DNA of 64,000 nucleotides from Pedobacter sp. V48 (lineage in GTDB: Bacteria; Bacteroidota; Bacteroidia; Sphingobacteriales; Sphingobacteriaceae), in assembly GCF_000523515.1 (NCBI RefSeq), contig NZ_AWRU01000002.1, positions 200,022 through 264,021 of the forward strand, given 5' to 3'. The notes under the pieces are model-generated. The model had not been told where the DNA came from. It made no database searches and saw only the letters and a program-made list of their open reading frames with translations. The translations under genes were made by a program, and so were the position numbers. This document shows, piece after piece, positions 55,437 through 63,319 of the stretch (its first letter is position 1; the number at the start of each line of letters is the position of its first letter).

Positions 55437-55516
55437 AAGCATACGCCAGTGAATAGTTTCAGGCGAAGCTTCGCAAGCGAAACAATTAAGGTAAGCGTCA
55501 ATTGGAAAGTATGCTT
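55437..55516. repeat. Nested inverted repeats in the gap after the kinase gene
   Basis: An 8-base outer inverted repeat, AAGCATAC (55437-55444) and GTATGCTT (55509-55516), encloses an imperfect hairpin 55456-55483 (GTTTC arm, central CGAAGCTTCG, GAAAC arm). The 234-base gap between convergent genes holds no gene. The structure may be a transcription stop, a structured RNA or a mobile-element scar; I cannot choose. Confidence 0.35.
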
Positions 55517-55592
55517 CTTCCAAAAATTTCCTAACTGTCGTTCCCCAAATTACTACATGTAGACATAGCTACTTTAATTCTCCTTACCTATA

Positions 55593-57044
55593 TTAAGGTA
55601 AGAACAAATCGTGCATGGTGACCTGATTCTGGACCAGGCCAATAGAATAAACATTGTTTTTAACGCCATAGGTTGTGACCATGGCTAGAAACAATGCTTT
55701 TCTAGTCTTGCTCTGCTGACGAAATATATCAAGTTTGTACTGTAGTTCAGCAGCATAAGCTTTATCTATGACAAACTCCGTGTTTGAGAACTTTATTTCA
55801 CATATGCTGACGACATTATCTTGCCTGTCCAGCAACAGGTCGACCTGAGCACCATTTCCGGTTTTTGGGGCATGTCGCCAGGCTGAAGTTTCTGTAAATA
55901 CTCCGGAAATGCCCAGGGCCTGCTTAATATTATCTGAATGTTTCAGACAGATTCCTTCAAAGGCATAGCCACTCCAACTCCTCCATGAAGATGTCGATGA
56001 TTTTTTTAGCCAGGTACCTGCCCCGGTGGCCCGGGAATGTTCGATAAATTTGAGGTAGAAAAGGCTGTATTGGTCACTGAGTTTATAGATACTCTGATTG
56101 GCATTTTTTTGGAAAGGCAGCTGGGGGGTAATAAAGCCAGACTCTACAAGTTCCTCGAGTAACAGCGTGGTAGTCCCTCCACTTTGTAGGTTACATGTGG
56201 TAATGATCTCGTTTCTTGTCAATCCCGATGGCTTGTCCGCGAGTGCTTTGACTACAGAAATGTGCCTGTCTGCGTTTTCGAACAGAGAACGGTAAAGGTT
56301 TGCGAATTCTGTTGAAAGGAGACCGTCCTTAGTGAAGCAAAGCCTGTCAATGGCCTGGGTAGCACTTTCTCCTTTTTTGAGTTCTTTTAGATAATGTGGC
56401 ACACCGCCCATTGCCATAAAGATGGTCAATATCTGATAACGGTCAATATCGATATTTTTGCTTTTCAGGTATTGTTCTGTTTCGTGCAGTGTGAACGGTA
56501 AAAGGCGTATTTTCCGCGTTAACCGGTTGTGCAGACCTCCTTTGCTGTTGACAACTTTTTTGATCATCCAGGTGGCTGCAGATCCACAGATAGCGACGAT
56601 CAGATTAGGCTGTTGTGATGCCCATTGGTTCCAGAAATATTCAAATGCCGAAAGAAAGCCTGATTTATGCGAGCTTAGCCAAGGGAATTCATCAAAGAAA
56701 ATTACCGCTTTTCTTTTTTTAAGTATAGGGGTTGCAAATTCCCTGAGTTGCCAGAAGGCTTCTGTCCAGTTTTTAGGAGCTGCGAGAGTTAATGGAGAAC
56801 CTAGCGCCTCTGCCATGGCCTTGCTGAAATTGAGCAGTTGCTCGGTAGCATTCCCGTCGTGCACCCCCGAAAGTTCAAAGATGAGCTGTTCCCGGAAGAC
56901 CGAGCGTATCAGGAAAGTCTTTCCGACTCTTCGCCTGCCGAAAACTGCTAAAAGTTCCGACGAAGTCGACGCAAGCGCCTCCGATAGTATTTTTTTTTCC
57001 GCTATTCTTCCAATGAGCAATTCCATTTTTCTCCTTTTAATCAT
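55593..57044 (-). CDS. AAA ATPase with C-terminal PD-(D/E)XK-like domain (archaeal-type ATPase, DUF234-like)
   Basis: 483 residues from the ATG at 57044; another ATG at 57026 would give 477. An upstream TTG at 57122 is open, but it reads through the inverted repeats and is not credible. The ATPase part has Walker A VFGRRRVGKTF near 34-44, Walker B AVIFFDEFPW near 113-122, a sensor-like IVAICGSAATW, and a winged-helix region near 270-320 (GLTRNEIITTCNL). The C-terminus VDLLLDRQDNVVSICEIKF near 401-419 fits a PD-(D/E)XK nuclease-fold motif (D402, E416, K418). The cellular job of this family is poorly known; mobile or regulatory roles have been suggested. A hairpin, CTTACCT/AGGTAAG, spans the stop codon (55583-55602). 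Confidence 0.85.
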   Translation of the reverse strand: MIKRRKMELLIGRIAEKKILSEALASTSSELLAVFGRRRVGKTFLIRSVFREQLIFELSGVHDGNATEQLLNFSKAMAEALGSPLTLAAPKNWTEAFWQLREFATPILKKRKAVIFFDEFPWLSSHKSGFLSAFEYFWNQWASQQPNLIVAICGSAATWMIKKVVNSKGGLHNRLTRKIRLLPFTLHETEQYLKSKNIDIDRYQILTIFMAMGGVPHYLKELKKGESATQAIDRLCFTKDGLLSTEFANLYRSLFENADRHISVVKALADKPSGLTRNEIITTCNLQSGGTTTLLLEELVESGFITPQLPFQKNANQSIYKLSDQYSLFYLKFIEHSRATGAGTWLKKSSTSSWRSWSGYAFEGICLKHSDNIKQALGISGVFTETSAWRHAPKTGNGAQVDLLLDRQDNVVSICEIKFSNTEFVIDKAYAAELQYKLDIFRQQSKTRKALFLAMVTTYGVKNNVYSIGLVQNQVTMHDLFLP

Positions 57045-57054
57045 TAAAACAAAT

Positions 57055-57158
57055 TTATCCGCAGCCAAAATCCATTTCAAATATATGGTTTTGGCTGCGG
57101 ATAAAAAAGTATCCGCAGCCAAAACTTATGTAAATCATGTAATTTTGGCTGCGGATAA
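57055..57158. repeat. Two tandem copies of a long inverted repeat upstream of the AAA ATPase gene
   Basis: Four copies of TATCCGCAGCCAAAA alternate in orientation: forward 57055-57070 (with an extra leading T), reverse 57089-57104, forward 57110-57124 and reverse 57143-57158. Both pairs enclose exactly 18 bases, and the two spacers differ in sequence. The two units are 54-55 bases apart in phase. The array ends 10 bases before the preferred ATPase start. It could be an operator, an ATPase/nuclease recognition site, or a strong 5' leader structure. Confidence 0.9.
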
Positions 57159-57267
57159 GTAGCTTTATCTGAACGCTCCTTTATACAGCTAGCGTTAAAT
57201 CAGGCTTTTGCACAACAAGCGGTAGCCCTGGAATTTCCCGGCGTACCCGTTACAGTCTGTCTGTAAG

Positions 57268-58401
57268 TTACCTCTTTGCGGGTTGATATACGGCAACTGC
57301 GACTCTCGAATCAGCACATCCATAGTATAAAAACCATTTTTGCTGGTGGAAAATAAGCCCTTCTACAAATACAGTTCCTGCCGGGTATTGTCCGCTTTTT
57401 TCAAAAGATTCTGTGGGGACAAAGAAAGGCTTGTCAAGCCGGCCGATTACCTTTTCAGGATTTTTAGCATCGAAAAGAACTTGTCCGGCTGCATAGGTAT
57501 TGGCCGTGTAATTTTTATCAGCATTGTCGCCAGATGCGTTTTTTCCATTGTACAATACCAGTATGCCTTTGTCGGTTAGCAAGGCTGGAGGGCCGGCTTC
57601 TGTGAGGTCGCTGTCGAAATAGTTTTTTCTTGGTTTGATCAGTTCCTTGATCTTTCCTTCTGCATCCAGTCTAGGTGCCCAGTTTATTAGATCATCGGAG
57701 GTTGCGGCGTTCAGAAACTTTTCACCCCAGTACATCATGTATTTTCCATTCACTTTTGCGATGACCTGTTTTCCATTGACCAGTTGGGTAACGATGGAGG
57801 CAGATTTGGTGAACATGTTATAAAATTTACCATTGTAGGCCTTTGCAAATGCAGGCCCGTGTTTGGTCCATTTAATGAGGTCTTTGGAAGTGGCAACACC
57901 CAGGCGGGCAATTTTTTTGTTCCACTGCGTGTAAAACATGACATAAGTGCCATCGCTGGTTACCGCTATTCTTGGATCTTCACATCCACCCGGATTTTCA
58001 AGTTCTTTTTGGCTATCGTTGCCGGGATAAAACACAGGTTCAGCTTTTCTTTTAAAGGTTAATCCATCTGTGCTATACGCATACCCAAGTCTGGATGTTC
58101 TGTGGCCGATTCCAACACCTGATTTGTCTTCTGCTCTGTAAAGCACCACAATTTCTTTTCCTTTTACAGTGGCTGCAGGATTAAAAGTGTCGTTAGATTC
58201 CCAGTCGACATATTTACCTGAAAGCGGATCAAGAAAGGTTGTGCTGGTGTTGGGTGAAATGATTGGATTTACACCGGCAGGTCTTAAAAATGGTCCTAAA
58301 GCCCATTCGGGCAATTTTTCGGCGACAGCTTGAGCCTTGGTTTTTTCTGCCGGGAGCAGGAAAAGGAAGCCGATTAAGGCATATGGAAAAAATTTCTTCA
58401 T
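57268..58401 (-). CDS. GH130-family beta-mannoside phosphorylase/hydrolase (secreted)
   Basis: 377 residues with a signal peptide (about 1-24, ending TKAQ). The five-bladed propeller shows DTFNPAATVKGKEIVVLYRAED near 71-92 (cut to pattern NPAA...LYRAED), NPGGCEDPRIAV near 137-148 with the catalytic Asp142, LTEAGPPALLTDKGILVLYNG near 265-285, and YYGCADSRVAVA near 362-373. GH130 members act on beta-mannosides, releasing or phosphorylysing mannose. A secreted member next to a GH92 alpha-mannosidase suggests a hydrolase working on mannan or N-glycan fragments. Its start is one base from the GH92 stop, so the two are one operon. Confidence 0.88.
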   Translation of the reverse strand: MKKFFPYALIGFLFLLPAEKTKAQAVAEKLPEWALGPFLRPAGVNPIISPNTSTTFLDPLSGKYVDWESNDTFNPAATVKGKEIVVLYRAEDKSGVGIGHRTSRLGYAYSTDGLTFKRKAEPVFYPGNDSQKELENPGGCEDPRIAVTSDGTYVMFYTQWNKKIARLGVATSKDLIKWTKHGPAFAKAYNGKFYNMFTKSASIVTQLVNGKQVIAKVNGKYMMYWGEKFLNAATSDDLINWAPRLDAEGKIKELIKPRKNYFDSDLTEAGPPALLTDKGILVLYNGKNASGDNADKNYTANTYAAGQVLFDAKNPEKVIGRLDKPFFVPTESFEKSGQYPAGTVFVEGLIFHQQKWFLYYGCADSRVAVAVYQPAKR

Positions 58402-58402
58402 G

Positions 58403-60724
58403 TTATTTTGTTCCGAATTGTTTGTTTGGTTGTGCGCCCATGATCAGTTCCAGTTTACCGCCACGGGTAATATCTTGATGATCTAAATAGGCCTTGTTAT
58501 AGGGCTTGCCGTTAAGCTTAGCGCTTTGGATGTAGATGTTTTGTGCGCTGTTGTTCTTCGCCTCAATAGTGAAGCTTCCGCCTTTATAAAAGTTTGGATC
58601 GAGTCTGATCTCCGTTTTGCTGAAAACAGGGCTGGTCAGCTCATATCTGGTGCTTCCGGGGGTAATAGGATGGAAGCCACTTGCAGCCAATACGTACCAG
58701 GCCGACATCTGTCCTACGTCTTCGTTGCCAACCAAGCCTTCAACAGCGTTGTGATAGGCACGGCTACAGATTGCCCTAGTCCATTTTTGCGTAAGCCATG
58801 GCGCGCCAACTCTGTTAAATAGAAAGGGTACATGATGTACCGGCTCATTGGCATGGTTGTAATAATCGTTCCACATCATGTTTTGAGGAACTTTCTCAAA
58901 GAAATTGGTCAGGTCTGCCAATACTTTTTCTTTACCACCCATTAGGGCGGTCATTCCCTCTATATCCTGAGGCACAAACCAGCCTTGCTGATATGGGTTG
59001 GCTTCTACAGATCCGTACCATTGTTTTAACCGGCCCTCCTGGGGCCAGGGTTGCCATTTACCGTCTTTATCTTTAGGCCTGAACCATCCTTTTTCGGGAT
59101 CAAATATGTTTTTGTAAGATTGCGACCGCTTAAAATACTTTTGCTGATCGCCGGGCTTTTTCAAAGCTTCGGCTATTTTGGAAACACACCATTCAAAATA
59201 GGCATATTCGAGGGTATTTGAGATGCCAAACGGTTCATAGGCGTATCCCAGTTCCCCGTTGCCATATTTCTCCACACTGTTTACCGAAAGCTCATATGCT
59301 TTTGCAACATTGAAATTTCTTAACCCTTTGGCGTAAGCATCAGCAATTACCGATACAGCAGGGTTGCCAATCATACAGCCACTGTAGGCATTGAGAAATT
59401 CCCAGCGCTCCAGGTAGTTTTCCTGTTTCTCATCGGCCAGGGTAACCAATGAATTGATCATGTCGGTTACCACGGTGGGGTTAATTACAGTTTGTAAGGG
59501 CATCTGGCTTCTAAATACATCCCATCCGCTGAAGATGGTTCTTTTGGTAAAGCCGTCTGCTTTATGTGCCTTATGATCGCCACCGTAATATTGACCATCT
59601 GCATCCTGAAAGGTGCGGGGATCAATCTGCGTGTGATACAGGGCGGTGTAGAACACTGTCTTTTCTTCTTCAGTGCCGCCTTCGACTTTTATTTTTGAGA
59701 GCGACTGGTTCCATAGTTTCCTGGCATTGGCTTTTACTTTGTCGAAATCCCAGCCCTGGATGTCGGTGTTGAGGTTCAGTTTTGCACCATCTATGCTTAC
59801 GAAGGAGATGCCGCTTTTCATGGTGACCTGTTCGTTTTCGCTGGTCTGGAATTCAGTGAAAAAACCTAAATGCTTTCCTTCTTTTTCGTTTACGTTGTTT
59901 AAAACAGCAGCCCCTGCTACCTTTTGCTGATATTTATCGCTGGTAACGTCTTCTAGCTTTCTTTTCCAGTCGGCGGGAATATCGGCCGACCATATGCCAT
60001 ATTGCGTTAAAGGCTTACTGAATTCTGCGTAAAAATAAACGGTATAGTCGGCCTTTCCATCACCATTTCCCCATCCACCACCGTCAGGAGTGCATTTCAT
60101 CCATCCCTGGATGGTATTTTTATTGACAACTTTGATGTATTGAAGGGTAGAGGTTCCCCCAACCCTTCGGGCCAGGTCAATTTGTATGCGCGATTGTTTG
60201 TTCCCGGGAAAAGTAAAGCGCAGCATTCCGCTTCGTTTTGCTGCGGTAGCTTCTGCTTTGATGTGGTTTTCTGTGAGCATTACCGAGTAATAGCCTGCAG
60301 AGGCCTGCTCGGAATGCTTATCATAACTGGAGCGATAGCCGGATTTGGTGTCGTCTGGTTTGCCTGCGCTGGTTTGAAGTTTTCCGATGGTTGGCATCAC
60401 CAGGAAATTTCCCAGATCTCCGTACCAGCCTATGCCACTCATTTGAGTAAATGAAAAGCCCTCAATGGAGGTATGCTCGTTACTGTAGCCGGAACCGTTA
60501 TCGCCTCCGGTAATGGTATTGGGGCTTACCTGGACCATTCCGTATGGAGTGGTAGCTCCCGGGAAGGTTTTACCCAAGCCATGATAGGTGCCGGCAGCAT
60601 CGGCACTGGTGCTTGCACCAATAAAGGGGTTAACATAATCGGCAGGCAGTTTTTTGTCGGGGTTTTTATAGGCCGAAAGGGCAACTGAAAGAATAAGGAG
60701 GAGAAAGAGTTTGAAGTGTTTCAT
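58403..60724 (-). CDS. GH92-family alpha-mannosidase (secreted)
   Basis: 773 residues from the ATG at 60724, which starts a clear signal peptide (about 1-19). An earlier in-frame start at 60757 adds a non-signal extension and is not used. VNPFIGASTSADAAGTYHG near 31-49, PFGATTPYGMVQVSPN-type text near 53-67, GYSNEHTSIEGFSFTQMSGIG near 75-95 (cut), and the late GNEDVGQMSAWYVLAASGFHP near 685-705 are the diagnostic GH92 blocks; the last holds the acidic active-site residues. GH92 enzymes are calcium-dependent exo-alpha-mannosidases. No Cys follows the signal, so it should be periplasmic or secreted, not lipidated. It leads the operon with GH130. Confidence 0.95.
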   Translation of the reverse strand: MKHFKLFLLLILSVALSAYKNPDKKLPADYVNPFIGASTSADAAGTYHGLGKTFPGATTPYGMVQVSPNTITGGDNGSGYSNEHTSIEGFSFTQMSGIGWYGDLGNFLVMPTIGKLQTSAGKPDDTKSGYRSSYDKHSEQASAGYYSVMLTENHIKAEATAAKRSGMLRFTFPGNKQSRIQIDLARRVGGTSTLQYIKVVNKNTIQGWMKCTPDGGGWGNGDGKADYTVYFYAEFSKPLTQYGIWSADIPADWKRKLEDVTSDKYQQKVAGAAVLNNVNEKEGKHLGFFTEFQTSENEQVTMKSGISFVSIDGAKLNLNTDIQGWDFDKVKANARKLWNQSLSKIKVEGGTEEEKTVFYTALYHTQIDPRTFQDADGQYYGGDHKAHKADGFTKRTIFSGWDVFRSQMPLQTVINPTVVTDMINSLVTLADEKQENYLERWEFLNAYSGCMIGNPAVSVIADAYAKGLRNFNVAKAYELSVNSVEKYGNGELGYAYEPFGISNTLEYAYFEWCVSKIAEALKKPGDQQKYFKRSQSYKNIFDPEKGWFRPKDKDGKWQPWPQEGRLKQWYGSVEANPYQQGWFVPQDIEGMTALMGGKEKVLADLTNFFEKVPQNMMWNDYYNHANEPVHHVPFLFNRVGAPWLTQKWTRAICSRAYHNAVEGLVGNEDVGQMSAWYVLAASGFHPITPGSTRYELTSPVFSKTEIRLDPNFYKGGSFTIEAKNNSAQNIYIQSAKLNGKPYNKAYLDHQDITRGGKLELIMGAQPNKQFGTK

Positions 60725-60866
60725 TTGGTCATTAGCTGAATAGGGTACCCTGTTCATTTATATGCAAACCTAAATTAAGACAAAATAAAGCGTTTTAGCA
60801 AATCGATCAAATTTGATACAAAAGTTTTTATGGATTATCATTAAAAATTATTAACTCACACTTATT
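60725..60866. promoter_or_regulatory. Divergent promoter region between the GH92 and esterase genes
   Basis: A -7-like TAGGTTTG lies on the minus strand at 60772-60765, about 40 bases before the GH92 start. A perfect 12-base palindrome ATCAAATTTGAT is at 60806-60817, in the middle of the gap, and could bind a shared regulator. The -33 element is not clear, so details are tentative. Confidence 0.35.
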
Positions 60867-61706
60867 ATGAGAAAAATAATTTTATTTCTGTTCGGTGTTT
60901 TGTTGTATGCCCAAGGTTTTGCCCAGCAGACGAGCTATGAAACAAAGAAAGACATTAGCTATTACCCAACTTCGGCCAAAGGGGATGCTTATCGTGAGCA
61001 AAGGTGTAAGCTCGATGTGTATTATCCTAAAGATAAAACGAATAGCTCAACAATAGTCTGGTTTCATGGCGGTGGCCTGACCGGCGGCAACAAAGAAATG
61101 CCAAGAGAATTGCTTGAAAAGGGCTTTATTGTAGTTGCCGTGGGTTACAGACTGTCGCCTAAAGCACTTGTAAAAGATATTATTGAAGATGCAACAGCAT
61201 CTGTAGCATGGACCTTTAATAACATTGCGAAATATGGAGGAAATAATAAGCTGATTTTTGTTTCGGGCCATTCGGCCGGAGCTTACCTTGGGATGATGCT
61301 GACCTTAGATAAAAAATACCTTGCCGCGTACAACATAGATGCCGACTCCATAGCAGGATTGATTCCTTTTAGTGGACAGGCCATTACCCACTTTACCGTA
61401 AGACAGGAGCGCAAGATAAAAGATGTTCAGCCTATAATTGATGAATATGCCCCGCTGTATCACGTTCGTCCAACTGCACCACCAATGTTATTGCTTACCG
61501 GCGACAGAGAAATGGAAATGCTGGGGCGCTACGAAGAAAATGCCTATTTGGCAAGGATGATGAAATTAGCAGGAAACAAGACCACAGTGCTGCATGAGTT
61601 GCAGGGGTATGGACATAATATGGTTTATCCGGCGATTCCTTTGCTGATAGAAGAGGTAAACAGGCTTAGTAAAGAGATCAAGACAAAGAAGAAGATCAGT
61701 TTATAA
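60867..61706 (+). CDS. Secreted alpha/beta-hydrolase (esterase)
   Basis: 279 residues with a signal peptide (about 1-19, ending GFAQ). VWFHGGGLTGGNKE near 64-77 is the HGGG oxyanion-hole motif of hormone-sensitive-lipase-like esterases; SGHSAGAYLG near 133-142 carries the nucleophile Ser136. LLTGDREMEM near 209-218 and GYGHNMVYP near 257-265 supply the acid and histidine. The family cleaves acyl esters, often acetyl groups on glycans or phenolic esters. Being divergent from the mannosidase operon, it may deacylate the mannan substrate. The substrate is inferred only. Confidence 0.85.
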   Translation: MRKIILFLFGVLLYAQGFAQQTSYETKKDISYYPTSAKGDAYREQRCKLDVYYPKDKTNSSTIVWFHGGGLTGGNKEMPRELLEKGFIVVAVGYRLSPKALVKDIIEDATASVAWTFNNIAKYGGNNKLIFVSGHSAGAYLGMMLTLDKKYLAAYNIDADSIAGLIPFSGQAITHFTVRQERKIKDVQPIIDEYAPLYHVRPTAPPMLLLTGDREMEMLGRYEENAYLARMMKLAGNKTTVLHELQGYGHNMVYPAIPLLIEEVNRLSKEIKTKKKISL

Positions 61707-61878
61707 AACTACATTTTATTATTCCATATGTTGTTTCTGTTCCTGGTCTTCGAGTCTTATGTAGCTTTTGGACAGAATCCTCAGGCCTAAGTTTTTGCAT
61801 TTGCTGAAAAAATGGCGAAATTCCTGAGCATACATTGTCTCAACAAATCGCTGTGAATTACCCTTGTTCGTTAGGTAA
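61707..61878. other. Short gap before the broken ATPase gene
   Basis: No gene is supported. A minus-strand open frame of 64 codons (61719-61913) has no recognised family. The N-terminal coding part expected for the broken ATPase is not found here, because a TAA at 61876-61878 closes its frame. Confidence 0.3.
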
Positions 61879-63155
61879 AATTTACTAACCTGGAAAACTA
61901 AAAAGAACCGCAAACCGATGATTATCCGTGGAGCAAGGCAGGTCGGTAAAACATGGTTGATGAAGGCATTTGGTAAACAGGAATATGCACAAACTGCTTA
62001 TGTTAATTTCGAAAGTAACAACTGCTTAAAGGAGTCTTTGAGGAAGATTTTAACATCAACAGAATCATCACCGCATTACAAATAGAAACTGGGATAGTGA
62101 TACAGCCAGAAAACACACTGATTGTATTCGATGAAATACAGGGGGCGCCTGGAGCGCTGACCTCACTGAAATACTTTTATGAAAATGCACCGGAATATCA
62201 TATCATTTCAGCGGGTTCATTACTTGGGGTTGCCTGGAATAGACAAACGTCCTTTCCTGTTGGGAAAGTTGAGTTTTTAGACCTTTATCCGCTGAACTAT
62301 ATAGAGTTTCTTAATGCCAAAGGCCAGCAAGCGCTGGTGGAAGTGTTAAATAGCCAGGACTGGAGCCTGATTAAGGTGTATAAAAATAGATATATCGACC
62401 TGCTGAGGCAGTATTATTATGTGGGCGGCATGCCTGAAGCTGTTCTTGCTTTTACACAAGAGGAAAATTTCACAGAAGTAAGGGCAATACAAAAACGTAT
62501 TTTGGAGGCTTATGAGTAGGATTTTTCCAAACACGCACCTCATGAAATTGTGCCAAGAATCAGAATGCTATGGAATTCAGTTCCTTCTCAATTGGCAAAA
62601 GAGAACAAAAAGTTTATCTACGGATTAATCAAACATGGCTCCCGTGCCAAAGAATATGAACTGGCTATGTCATGGCTGATTGACTGCGGGCTTATCCATA
62701 AAGTATCCCGCGCAAGTAAACCTGCGATCCCCTTGAAAGCTTATGAAGATCAGAGCGCTTTCAAATTATTTCTGCTTGATGTTGGCCTGCTAGCAGCAAT
62801 GGGTGACATTGATGTAAAAACCCTCCTGGAGAGGAATGCAATATTTGAGGAGTTTAAGGGAGCCTTGACCGAGCAATATGTACTCCAGCAATTGAAAACA
62901 ACAAAGGAAATAACTGTTTACTATTGGTCAGCAGAAAATGCAACTGCAGAAATCGATTTTCTTGTACAATATGAGGATAACATTATCCCAATAGAAGTTA
63001 AAGCCGAAGAAAATCTCAGGGCCAAAAGCTTACGGAACTATGTAGATAAGTACGATCCAAAACTTGCCATACGAACCTCTATGTCCGATTTCAGGCGGGA
63101 GGCCTGGCTGAGCAATCTTCCTTTATATGCGATCAGCCAATTAACATCACTATAG
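61879..63155 (+). pseudogene. Broken AAA ATPase of the DUF4143 type
   Basis: Pieces of one gene of about 420 codons are read in two frames. In the first, TWKTKKNRKPMIIRGARQ followed by VGKTWLMKAFG gives the Walker A site (from 61891). Near 62031, a base seems lost in a G run (AAGGAG), and reading continues in another frame as VFEEDFNINRIITALQIETG and then VIQPENTLIVFDEIQ (Walker B) to an in-frame TAG at 62517-62519. The same frame resumes with DFSKHAPHEIVPRIRMLWNS and runs to 63155. The last part contains AEIDFLVQYEDNIIPIEVKAEE, the DUF4143 PD-(D/E)XK-like motif. The first codons are missing, as a TAA precedes the residual start. Three defects make function unlikely. A sequencing error could explain at most one. 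Confidence 0.85.
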
Positions 63156-63319
63156 CAGGATCACCTTTCCACATAGAATATACCAAGAGAAGGTAGAAAC
63201 ATATCGTCAGGTTTAGGGAATTGAATCCTGTGTAAAGCAAAAACGGGAGGAGATGTTGCCATCGGGACAGCCTAAGACATCCGAAGCCCAGCCCATTGGT
63301 GGTGCCCCTGGATGGCAGC
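63156..63319. other. Gap between the broken ATPase and the response regulator
   Basis: No gene and no clear terminator were seen in these 164 bases, though both flanking genes converge here. Confidence 0.3.

Noticed and set aside
57045-57122. N-terminal extension of the AAA ATPase from a TTG start
   Set aside because: The extra residues are a translation of the inverted repeats (AADK-type repeats) and the proper family start is at 57044 or 57026.
57055-57158. CRISPR-like array
   Set aside because: Arms alternate in orientation, spacers are only 18 bases and there are no cas genes; it is a pair of tandem inverted repeats.
56458-57162. Plus-strand open frame of 234 codons opposite the AAA ATPase
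   Set aside because: Antisense shadow of the conserved ATPase core; the translated sequence has no recognised family.
61719-61913. Minus-strand 64-codon frame before the broken ATPase
   Set aside because: I considered a transposase C-terminal remnant, but no catalytic motif or convincing family resemblance can be seen.
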